Shown: piece after piece, positions 46,575 to 54,386 of the stretch
Numbering within the stretch: position 1 is the stretch's first letter
How the letters are laid out: each line of letters opens with the position of its first letter
Origin: Bacteroidetes bacterium HGW-Bacteroidetes-16
GTDB taxonomy: Bacteria > Bacteroidota > Bacteroidia > Bacteroidales > F082
Assembly (NCBI GenBank): GCA_002840975.1
Contig: PHDN01000001.1
Location: 248,001 to 312,000, forward strand
Direction of reading: 5' to 3'
Length of the DNA: 64,000 nucleotides
Notes under the pieces: model-generated
Seen by the model: the letters and a program-made list of their open reading frames with translations, nothing else
Told to the model about the DNA's origin: nothing
Databases searched by the model: none
Program-made: the position numbers and the translations under genes

Positions 46575-46904
46575 AGAAATTTTTTCTTTGTGAAGGGGGC
46601 GTATTTATATTTTAGGGTATCATAAAGTCTCCATACATGCAAGTAACAACGTATCAGAGTGACTTCATCATGGATGTTTTGAGCCAATTTGTGACTGTTT
46701 TTTTGTATTCATGGTGTGGCCGACTTCTCTCCATCCACTATGGATAGCCTCTTGTTTTAATTGGTGGCAGACAGTGTTTACGATCCAATAGCCAGCAGAC
46801 CCAGGTGCACCTGCCTGGCAGGTGTGCATCGTGTTTTCGTCTTTTTTATGGTATATGGGGCGTAGGTCAAGGTCTGTTTTCAAAACCTGAAATAAATTAT
46901 GCAA
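46575..46904 (-). pseudogene. C-terminal remnant of an IS4-superfamily (IS1634-like) transposase, frameshifted
   Basis: The minus strand reads VLKTDLDLRPIYHKKDENT, then YWIVNTVCHQLKQEAIHSGW and REVGHTMNTKK, typical of the end of an IS1634-type DDE transposase. Two lesions are visible. An 11-bp palindrome-making insertion (46808-46824) replaces the usual HLHLGLLAYW. A frame change in an A-run near 46700 separates MNTKK from the continuing similarity (DEVTLIRCYL, then YDTLKYKYAPFTKKKF). The catalytic N-terminal part is absent. No terminal repeats were identified. Confidence 0.75.
46808..46824. repeat. Palindromic insertion in transposase remnant
   Basis: CACCTGCC-T-GGCAGGTG is a perfect 8-bp inverted repeat around one base. 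Removing 11 bp restores the transposase family reading (HLHLGLLAYW), so the palindrome appears to have been added. Confidence 0.6.
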
Positions 46905-46960
46905 AGCTTTACATAACTTTTACAAACTTTAGTATGACAGTGAAAAAATCTTAAAAAAAC

Positions 46961-47011
46961 TTGCATTCATTGATACTTTAGTCATATCTTTGTGAGCGAA
47001 TATTCACTAAC
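46961..47011 (+). promoter_or_regulatory. Cyclase operon promoter with TetR-type operator (copy 2)
   Basis: TTG (46961-46963) and TATCTTTG (46985-46992, matching TAnnTTTG) are 21 bp apart. Operator GTGAGCGAATATTCACTAAC (46992-47011) overlaps the end of the -7 element exactly as at tetR1. The upstream segment ATCTTAAAAAAACTTGCATT is shared with the promoter at 56683. The leader to the cyclase ATG is about 130 bp and holds nothing recognisable apart from a 12-codon ORF. Confidence 0.75.
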
Positions 47012-47139
47012 TCTGAAAATATTGAGAATAACCACGTAAGAATTATTGAGATAAGGTAATTAATACATCAACCTGTAATCATCATTTTTTTATTTCATAT
47101 ATTTATGAGTATGCACATATCTATATTTCTAAAATATAA

Positions 47140-48483
47140 ATGATCAATTTAGATGTTAAGCACATGAAGAATCTAACTCAGATACAAAAAAATAATGATA
47201 TGTCTTTTGAGGAGTTGTTAAAAAATGAAATTTTTAAAAGTGAGCGACTACGCGCGTTTATTTTGATCGGGCTGCTAAGTATAGAGGCCATCGCGTTACT
47301 TTTTATCTATTTAATTTATAAGGACGAATATCATAGGATGTTTGAATCGCAAGTGGCACTTTATGCCATTTTTATTTTTGCTGCCATATTGATCATATAT
47401 GAATTACTGATTCACCTTTTAATAAGCAAAAAGATCAAGGTATTCTTTTTGAATCGGAAATTCTTTGGGTATTTCAGTAGTTTTTCGGAAATCTCATTGC
47501 TTAGTTTGTTGTTGATTTTTATTGTAGAGTACTCAAATCAAACTACCATTCTACAGACTCCTGCAACACTCACTTACTTTATTTTCATCGTTTTGTCAAC
47601 TTTACGGCTCGATTTCAAGTTATCTGTTTTCACGGGATTACTGGCAGCGCTTCAGTACATTCTTATCACGGTGTATTATTCTTATACTTTAGAGCCATTG
47701 TATAATGGCCCGGCAAGGATACAATATTTCGGGCAGGGATTGATTATGGTAATTGTTGGTATAGCCGCCGGTTTTGTTGCTGATTTGATAAGAAAAAAAA
47801 TGATCATTTCATGGAATAATATCAAAGCAAAAAATGAAGTGATTGATTTGTTCGGACAACAAATATCGTCACAAATTGCTGAAAACATACTGGAAAACCA
47901 CAATGAACTTACAGGAACCAGGAAACAGGTCTGCGTTATGTTTTTGGATATTAGGGAATTTACACCTTTCGTGGAACGAAATCAGCCGGAGGCTGTAGTA
48001 GCCTACCTGAATACGTTATTTGGTTTTATGATTGACATCGTACAATCCAATCATGGTGTGATTAACCAATTTCTCGGCGATGGATTTATGGCCACATTCG
48101 GTGCACCCGTGGCATTGGACAATAGCAGCCAGTCCGCTGTTAAAGCTTCAATTAAAATCCTTGAAAAGGTTTCTGAAGAAGCCGGTAAAGGAAATATACC
48201 TGAAACCCGCCTGGGGATTGGCCTTCATTATGATGAAGCAATTACAGGAAACATTGGGTCATCTGTGCGTAAGCAATATTCAATTACCGGTAAGGTAGTT
48301 ATTATGGCTTCACGGATTGAGCAATTAAATAAAACTTATCATACGCAACTGCTTATCTCAGAGGAGGTTTTTAATCAACTGAGCAGCGATGTACAAAGTG
48401 TATTTATGGTCCTTGGTTCATCCAGAATTAAAGGAAGTGAGAAATTAATATCCATTTATAAATTGAATAAGGATGCAGATTAA
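47140..48483 (+). CDS. Membrane class III nucleotide cyclase with substituted active-site residues
   Basis: This 447-residue protein (or 439 from the ATG at 47164) has about six N-terminal membrane helices (residues 35-225). A class III cyclase domain follows from residue about 262. Metal-binding Asp270 (FLDIREFT) and Asp314 (FLGDGF) and the transition-state Arg392 are present. The position of the transition-state Asn is Ile388 (GKVVIMASR). The base-selecting Lys is Gln310 and the partner Asp/Thr is Ser381. These changes suggest an unusual nucleotide or weak activity. It opens an operon ending with a Pycsar-type effector and a pyruvate kinase, behind a TetR operator. It would make the second messenger sensed within this pathway, if active. 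Confidence 0.85.
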   Translation: MINLDVKHMKNLTQIQKNNDMSFEELLKNEIFKSERLRAFILIGLLSIEAIALLFIYLIYKDEYHRMFESQVALYAIFIFAAILIIYELLIHLLISKKIKVFFLNRKFFGYFSSFSEISLLSLLLIFIVEYSNQTTILQTPATLTYFIFIVLSTLRLDFKLSVFTGLLAALQYILITVYYSYTLEPLYNGPARIQYFGQGLIMVIVGIAAGFVADLIRKKMIISWNNIKAKNEVIDLFGQQISSQIAENILENHNELTGTRKQVCVMFLDIREFTPFVERNQPEAVVAYLNTLFGFMIDIVQSNHGVINQFLGDGFMATFGAPVALDNSSQSAVKASIKILEKVSEEAGKGNIPETRLGIGLHYDEAITGNIGSSVRKQYSITGKVVIMASRIEQLNKTYHTQLLISEEVFNQLSSDVQSVFMVLGSSRIKGSEKLISIYKLNKDAD

Positions 48484-49405
48484 ACGGATAATAATAGTAG
48501 CGATCTTATGCTTGATGGGTTTTATCATTTTTTCACAAGACACTGATCAGCAAAAGCTATTTGAACGTAATGGGTATCAGTTTCCATATCAATTAGAGAA
48601 GCCCAGTAAGTATTGGGAACTTCCAAAAAAGTTGGTGGAAATTTCAGGTCTTGGGTATATAGACGATGCAAGGCTGGCTTTGGTACAGGATGAAAAAGGA
48701 ATTATTTTTATTTTTAATGTACAAACCGGCAAAGTTGAAAGGGAAATAAAATTTGGTAATGATGGCGACTATGAAGGTATTGAAATAGTTGAAAATGATG
48801 CCTGGATTCTGGAAAGCAATGGAAATTTATACAGGGTAAAAGATTTTCTGGCAGACATAGTTCCACTCGTTGAAAAGTATTCGACTGCTATATCAACTAA
48901 AAATGACGCCGAAGGGTTGGCTTACGATCACATTAATAAAAACCTACTTATCGCCTGTAAAGGCCATCCTTTCGTGGATCATAAAAAAGGAAAAGATTTT
49001 AAGGCCATTTTTAATTTCAATGTCGAAACCAAAAAGCTCAATACAGAACCAATGATACTTATAAAACTTGATACAATAAAAAAAAATATAAATTATAATA
49101 CAATAACCCAATGGGGTATAGAACTGATGGCTTACCTGGATACTTATAAGGGCGATGTTTCTTTTCAGCCTTCGGGTGTTGCCGTGCATCCAATATCAGG
49201 GAACATTTATGTTTTGGGATCGGTGGGGAAAATGTTGATTGTATATTCCAGGGCGGGCAAACTAATGGCAATGGTAAAACTTAGCCCGAAAACACACGCC
49301 CAACCTGAAGGAATTTGCTTTGATGCAAACGCAACGCTGTACATATCGAATGAAGGCGATGGGAATAAAGCAAAAATTATAATGATGAAAATGATGAAAT
49401 ACTAA
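48473..49405 (+). CDS. SdiA-regulated-like beta-propeller protein
   Basis: This 310-residue exported protein overlaps the cyclase by 11 bp. It has a signal or anchor (IIIVAILCLMGFIIFSQ) and a repeat pattern of a beta-propeller (ISGLGYIDDARLALVQDEKG, then DGDYEGIEIVENDAWILES, then FQPSGVAVHPISGNIYVLGS and AQPEGICFDANATLYISNE). This matches the SdiA-regulated family, named in E. coli, with no known reaction. It could bind a ligand or stabilise a partner in the periplasm. Co-transcription with the cyclase suggests a sensor or accessory role. Confidence 0.8.
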   Translation: MQIKRIIIVAILCLMGFIIFSQDTDQQKLFERNGYQFPYQLEKPSKYWELPKKLVEISGLGYIDDARLALVQDEKGIIFIFNVQTGKVEREIKFGNDGDYEGIEIVENDAWILESNGNLYRVKDFLADIVPLVEKYSTAISTKNDAEGLAYDHINKNLLIACKGHPFVDHKKGKDFKAIFNFNVETKKLNTEPMILIKLDTIKKNINYNTITQWGIELMAYLDTYKGDVSFQPSGVAVHPISGNIYVLGSVGKMLIVYSRAGKLMAMVKLSPKTHAQPEGICFDANATLYISNEGDGNKAKIIMMKMMKY

Positions 49406-49411
49406 TTTATA

Positions 49412-52400
49412 GTGAATTACCGGAGCTGCCGTTTACATAGCATATTACTGACTTCTTTATTGTTGGGAAGTTACCTGTTAGTTCAGGCTCAAAAAATATA
49501 TTATGCACCAGGAAGCAAAATTCAGCAAGCGCTCCCGGAAGATACCTCCCAATTACTTTATACGGTTTACCTGCTTGGTGATATCAAATATCCACAGTCC
49601 GATAACGAAAACCTTACACTGCTTAAGAATCACATTTCAAAACAAGGTAAACAAAGTGCTGTTGTCGTTTTAGGTGATATTCTTTACCCGTTTGGTTTGC
49701 GCGATTCAACTGACCGGCACTTTACCGAAGATGAGACAAACCTCAAATACATCCTAAATGTATTCGATAATTTAAAAGGGGAAATCTTTTTTGTACCCGG
49801 AAACCACGATTGGGCCCAAGGCCGGCAAGAAGGTCGGAATTCTGTGAATAACGAAGAAAAATATATCGAAAATTATTTTGGGGATAAAAATGTTTACTTA
49901 CCGGATAATGGCTGTCCGGGGCCAAGTGAAATTGAATTGTCAGATGATATCACATTGATTATTTTCGATTCCCAATGGTGGTTTCAAAAGAATGATTTAA
50001 ACGGTTCAAATGTAGATTGTGAATTTACAGAAAAAACTGAATTATTTATTGAACTTGAAGATGCAATCAAAAGAAACAGGGATAAAAAAATCATCCTTGC
50101 AACCCATCATCCTTTATACAGCGTTGGTAAACATGGTGGTTACTTTCCGGCTTCCTATCTTATATTTCCACTGTTGGAAGTTCATAAGTGGATGTATATT
50201 CCCTTGCCCGGTTTTATCTATACAGGCTATCGAAAATATATTGGGAATATTCAGGACATGGCCCATCCGCAATACAAGATATTTAAAGAAAAACTGCTGA
50301 AGATACTTAGTGATTATCCTAATGTAATTTATGCCGCAGGCCATGAACACAATTTACAATATTTCGAAAAGGATTCTTTGCATCACATAATAAGTGGCGG
50401 GGGAGGCGTAGGAACATACATCGCCCGAAACAAGAAAAAAACCGATTTCGCATATCAAGGTCCGGGATTTGGCAAATTGTCATTTTATTCAAATGGTAAT
50501 GTATGGATGGAATTTATCTGTCCTGATAGTACACAACATGGCAAAGTTGTTTACACCCGGATGTTATTTAACAAGCCAATATTTAGCCCGGAAAAGAAAG
50601 AAATATTATTGCAAGGTCTTGATTTCTCGGATAGTGTAGTTAATGAAAGGCTTACTGAAATATATGAAAAGGGGAAATTTCATCGCTTTAGGATGGGGGA
50701 TAATTACCGGGATATTTGGAATGCACAGGTAGAACTGCCCGTGTTTGATATAGGAAGTTACAAGGGTGGATTAACAATCATTAAAAGGGGTGGGGGGCAG
50801 CAAACCAGGTCAATCAGGTTGGAAGATAAAAATGGTAAACAATATGTATTGCGATCGGTAAACAAATATGTAGAAAGAGCACTTCCCCAAAATTTTCAAA
50901 ATACGATAGCTGTTGACGTGGTACAGGATGGTATTTCTGCTTCACATCCATTTGCAGCCATTACTGTCCCGCTTCTTGCCGATGCTGCAGATATTATGCA
51001 CACCAATCCAAAAATTGTTTGGGTTCCTGATGATCCACGTCTGGGTATCTATCGTGAAGAGTTGGCCAACGGTATATATTTATTTGAAGAACGACCTGAT
51101 GATAACAGAGATGATGTTGTTAGTTTTAAGCGATCTGAAAATATCGTCAGCACAGCAAAAACAATTGATAAAATCCAGAAAAGCCACGATCATCAGGTTG
51201 ATCAGTACACGGTTCTCCGAGCCCGCTTATTTGATATTCTAATTAATGATTGGGATCGGCATGATGACCAATGGCGTTGGGCTACTTTCAAAGAAGATAA
51301 AAAGACCATTTATCGGCCCATCCCTCGCGACCGCGATCAGGTATATTTTGTTAATGAAGGCGTATGGATGTGGATAATTAGCCGAAACTGGGCCTTACGG
51401 AAACTCCAGGGATTTGATTATACCATTAAAGATGTGATAGGTTTAGGTTTTAATAGCCGTTTTTTTGACAGATCGTTTATTACTGAGCCTGACTTGAACG
51501 ACTGGATTTTTATCGCAAACGAAATGCAAAAAAACTTGACCGATTCGGTCATTCATCAATCAATAATGGCCTTGCCAAATAATATTTACGACTTATCAGG
51601 CCTGGAAATAGAAAGTAAATTAAGGTCAAGGAGAGACCTACTCCATAAATATGCAGTAGAATACTATTCTTTTCTGGCAAAATCTGTTGATGTGGTAGGT
51701 ACAAATGAACGGGAATTTTTTAATGTGATCCGGCTACAAAATGGCAATACACAGGTAACCGTTTCAGCATTAAGCAATAAAAAGAGCATCATCAAAGAAC
51801 AGCTTTACTATCGGGAGTTTAAATACCCGAAAACAAAAGAGATCAGGCTGTACGGATTAAAAGGAGATGATGTTTTTGAGATAAAAGGATCTGGCAAGAA
51901 AGGCATTAAAGTAAGGATAATTGGTGGGAAAGGAAATGATTCAGTCGCAGATGAATCACAAGTACGCGGGTTAGGGAAGAAAACAATCGTATACGACAGA
52001 AAAGGAAAAAACAACGAAATTGTAAAAAGCAATGAAACCAAACTTATGCGATCAAAAAGTAAATCAGTTAATACATACGATCGAAAACAATTTCAATACA
52101 ATAAAACAATGCCGCTTTTGTATGCCGGGTATAATATTGATGATGGAGTATTTTTAGGTGGGGGAGCAAAGATTTACCGGTTTAATTTCAGAGATTCAAC
52201 AACGCACAAAATATCAGCAAGAGTTGCCTTGCAAACCGGTGCTTCGGCGTTTACTTACAACGGATTGTTTACTGCCTTTTCTCAAACTTTTGACATAAAA
52301 CTAAACGCAGAACTCAGCCTTCCCCGCAATGTTGACAATTATTTCGGTATGGGAAATAATACCCAAAAGTTAACGGATGATAAAAAATATTATCGCGTCA

Positions 52401-53131
52401 GGTATGAATATGCCAAAATAAACCCGATGCTCCAGCAAACCGTAAACAATATATTCTCTTACTCTTTTGGTGCATTCTACCAATACTTTCACCTGACAGA
52501 TACGGCAAACAAGTACATCGGTGATATCTATTCACAAATGTCCGATTCGTTAGCCTATGTGCCAAATAATTATGTTGGCATTAACGTGGGGTACAGCCTG
52601 GATACCAGGGACAACAATATTTTGCCAACCAGAGGTATAGCATGGGAAACTGAGCTTATGGGATTTTATAGTATAAGAAAAGAAGGGGCGAACTTTATTA
52701 AGGTTCGCTCCGATTTAAGCTTTTACCTGAGTTTTAGGAAAGATCCAAGGGTTGTATTTGCATTTCGTTTTGGCGGGGCACTTAATATTGGGGACTATGA
52801 GTTTTTTCACGCCAATTTTTTGGGTGGCGAAACCAACCTCAGGGGATTCAGAAGCAACCGTTTTGCAGGTGATCAATCGTTGTATGTAAACACAGAGATT
52901 CGCTACAAATTATTTAATATTAAAAGTTATTTGCTTAACGGGCAAACCGGTGTTTTGATATTTAACGATATCGGCCGGGTGTGGGTAAAGGGAGAAAATT
53001 CAAAAACCTGGCATGATGGATTTGGGGTTGGAATATGGCTTACTCCATTTGATTTCACCGCATTAACATTAACATATAACCGATCGTATGAGGAAAATTT
53101 AATCGATTTTACATTAAAATTTCAATTCTGA
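49412..53131 (+). CDS. Metallophosphoesterase fused to Omp85/BamA-like outer membrane barrel
   Basis: The 1239-residue protein starts at GTG 49412, six bases after the previous stop, and has a signal peptide (ILLTSLLLGSYLLVQAQ). Residues about 45-330 form a metallophosphoesterase domain: VVVLGDILYP, FVPGNHDWAQG, ATHHPLYSVG and AAGHEHNL. A middle region of about 500 residues is less clear (RGGGQQTRSIRLEDKNGKQY; WDRHDDQWRWATF). The C-terminal barrel of about 380 residues carries the D15-type motif GGETNLRGFRSNRFAGDQSL and ends with phenylalanine. A phosphatase tethered to an outer-membrane barrel may act on extracellular or periplasmic phosphoesters. The function is unknown. Confidence 0.85.
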   Translation: MNYRSCRLHSILLTSLLLGSYLLVQAQKIYYAPGSKIQQALPEDTSQLLYTVYLLGDIKYPQSDNENLTLLKNHISKQGKQSAVVVLGDILYPFGLRDSTDRHFTEDETNLKYILNVFDNLKGEIFFVPGNHDWAQGRQEGRNSVNNEEKYIENYFGDKNVYLPDNGCPGPSEIELSDDITLIIFDSQWWFQKNDLNGSNVDCEFTEKTELFIELEDAIKRNRDKKIILATHHPLYSVGKHGGYFPASYLIFPLLEVHKWMYIPLPGFIYTGYRKYIGNIQDMAHPQYKIFKEKLLKILSDYPNVIYAAGHEHNLQYFEKDSLHHIISGGGGVGTYIARNKKKTDFAYQGPGFGKLSFYSNGNVWMEFICPDSTQHGKVVYTRMLFNKPIFSPEKKEILLQGLDFSDSVVNERLTEIYEKGKFHRFRMGDNYRDIWNAQVELPVFDIGSYKGGLTIIKRGGGQQTRSIRLEDKNGKQYVLRSVNKYVERALPQNFQNTIAVDVVQDGISASHPFAAITVPLLADAADIMHTNPKIVWVPDDPRLGIYREELANGIYLFEERPDDNRDDVVSFKRSENIVSTAKTIDKIQKSHDHQVDQYTVLRARLFDILINDWDRHDDQWRWATFKEDKKTIYRPIPRDRDQVYFVNEGVWMWIISRNWALRKLQGFDYTIKDVIGLGFNSRFFDRSFITEPDLNDWIFIANEMQKNLTDSVIHQSIMALPNNIYDLSGLEIESKLRSRRDLLHKYAVEYYSFLAKSVDVVGTNEREFFNVIRLQNGNTQVTVSALSNKKSIIKEQLYYREFKYPKTKEIRLYGLKGDDVFEIKGSGKKGIKVRIIGGKGNDSVADESQVRGLGKKTIVYDRKGKNNEIVKSNETKLMRSKSKSVNTYDRKQFQYNKTMPLLYAGYNIDDGVFLGGGAKIYRFNFRDSTTHKISARVALQTGASAFTYNGLFTAFSQTFDIKLNAELSLPRNVDNYFGMGNNTQKLTDDKKYYRVRYEYAKINPMLQQTVNNIFSYSFGAFYQYFHLTDTANKYIGDIYSQMSDSLAYVPNNYVGINVGYSLDTRDNNILPTRGIAWETELMGFYSIRKEGANFIKVRSDLSFYLSFRKDPRVVFAFRFGGALNIGDYEFFHANFLGGETNLRGFRSNRFAGDQSLYVNTEIRYKLFNIKSYLLNGQTGVLIFNDIGRVWVKGENSKTWHDGFGVGIWLTPFDFTALTLTYNRSYEENLIDFTLKFQF

Positions 53132-53189
53132 AATAGAATTAAAGAATGCCTGTTTAATGAAACAGCAAATCATATAATAATTAAAAAAA

Positions 53190-54374
53190 ATGAAAAAAAT
53201 AGATGTTAAAATAGTTCAGAAGGCAGGTGACTATGTTACCCTGTTTCTGGCTGAAAAGCTACCTGAGAGTATGATATTTCATACCATAGATCACACTAAA
53301 TATGTTGTAGAAAAGTCAGAAATTATTGGAAGAAAAAGTGGATTAACTGAAGATCAACTAAATCAGGTAAAACTATGTGCCTGGTTTCATGATGTAGGGT
53401 ATGCAATTATTCCTGAGAAGCATGAAGAAGAAAGTGTCAAAATCGCATCTGAATTTTTAAAATCACAAGGAAGTGATGATCAAATTATTAATCAGGTCAC
53501 CAATTGTATTCTGGCTACGCGGATTCCGCAGCAGCCAGCAGATATTCTTTCTCAAGTGCTCTGCGATGCCGACCTCATGCACCTGGCTGAGGACGACTAT
53601 TTTGAAAGATTAGATAAAATGCGAAAAGAATGGGCCAATCTTTCGGGTGAAAAAATAAGTAAGCGAAGGTTTCACAAGATATCAAAAAAGTTTTTTCAAC
53701 GACACAGTTACCATACCGATTTCGCCAAAACTGAACTCCATCCAAAAAAAGCCAAAAACCTGCAGTTGATCGAACAGGAGATTTATAAATTAGATCAAAA
53801 AAAAGAAAAGAAGATGCTCGAATCAAAACAAAAAAAAGTAAAACCCAAAGCCTATTCCCGGGGTGTTGAATCAATGTTCAGGACCACCGCCCGAAACCAG
53901 ATCAATTTAAGCTCCATCGCCGATAATAAGTCAAACATTTTAATCTCGGTAAATGCTATTATCATGTCAATTACCATAACCATTCTGGTAACCCGATTTG
54001 ACGAAGTGCCCAACATTATTATACCTACATTGATCTTTCTTCTTTTTTCCTTAATCACGATCGTGTTCGCTATACTTTCCACGAGGCCTAACATCTCATC
54101 CGGAACCTTCACGAAGGAGGATATCCGGCAAAATAAGGTAAATCTGTTGTTTTTTGGTAATTTTTATAATATGAAACTCGATGATTATGAATGGGCCATT
54201 GAAGAATTGATGAAAAACGATAAAAATCTTTATTCTACAATGATAAAAGATCAGTATTCGTTGGGAAAAGTACTCGTGAAAAAATATAAGCTTTTAAGGA
54301 TTGCTTACAATGTCTTCATGTTCGGAATGATTATTTCCGTGCTTGCATTTATGCTCGCCTTTATAAACATTTAA
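53190..54374 (+). CDS. HD domain fused to Pycsar effector-type membrane domain
   Basis: This 394-residue protein has an N-terminal HD hydrolase-like domain (HTIDHTKYVVEKSE; WFHDVGY with His67-Asp68; LCDADLMHL). A charged linker (about 200-230) leads to a C-terminal domain matching the PycTM/DUF5706 effector of Pycsar systems (ESMFRTTARNQINLSSIADNK, then two or three helices: ILISVNAIIMSITITILV, IIIPTLIFLLFSLITIVFA and FMFGMIISVLAFMLAFI). In Pycsar a cyclic pyrimidine made by a cyclase opens or activates this membrane effector. The HD part could degrade the signal. It shares an operon with a membrane cyclase. The pathway role is inferred. Confidence 0.85.
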   Translation: MKKIDVKIVQKAGDYVTLFLAEKLPESMIFHTIDHTKYVVEKSEIIGRKSGLTEDQLNQVKLCAWFHDVGYAIIPEKHEEESVKIASEFLKSQGSDDQIINQVTNCILATRIPQQPADILSQVLCDADLMHLAEDDYFERLDKMRKEWANLSGEKISKRRFHKISKKFFQRHSYHTDFAKTELHPKKAKNLQLIEQEIYKLDQKKEKKMLESKQKKVKPKAYSRGVESMFRTTARNQINLSSIADNKSNILISVNAIIMSITITILVTRFDEVPNIIIPTLIFLLFSLITIVFAILSTRPNISSGTFTKEDIRQNKVNLLFFGNFYNMKLDDYEWAIEELMKNDKNLYSTMIKDQYSLGKVLVKKYKLLRIAYNVFMFGMIISVLAFMLAFINI

Positions 54375-54386
54375 AAATCAATTACC

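Noticed and set aside
47105-47143. Twelve-codon ORF whose stop overlaps the cyclase ATG (ATGA)
   Set aside because: Could be a leader peptide for coupling, but the peptide has no recognisable feature and the true cyclase start may be 47164, so it is not listed as a gene.
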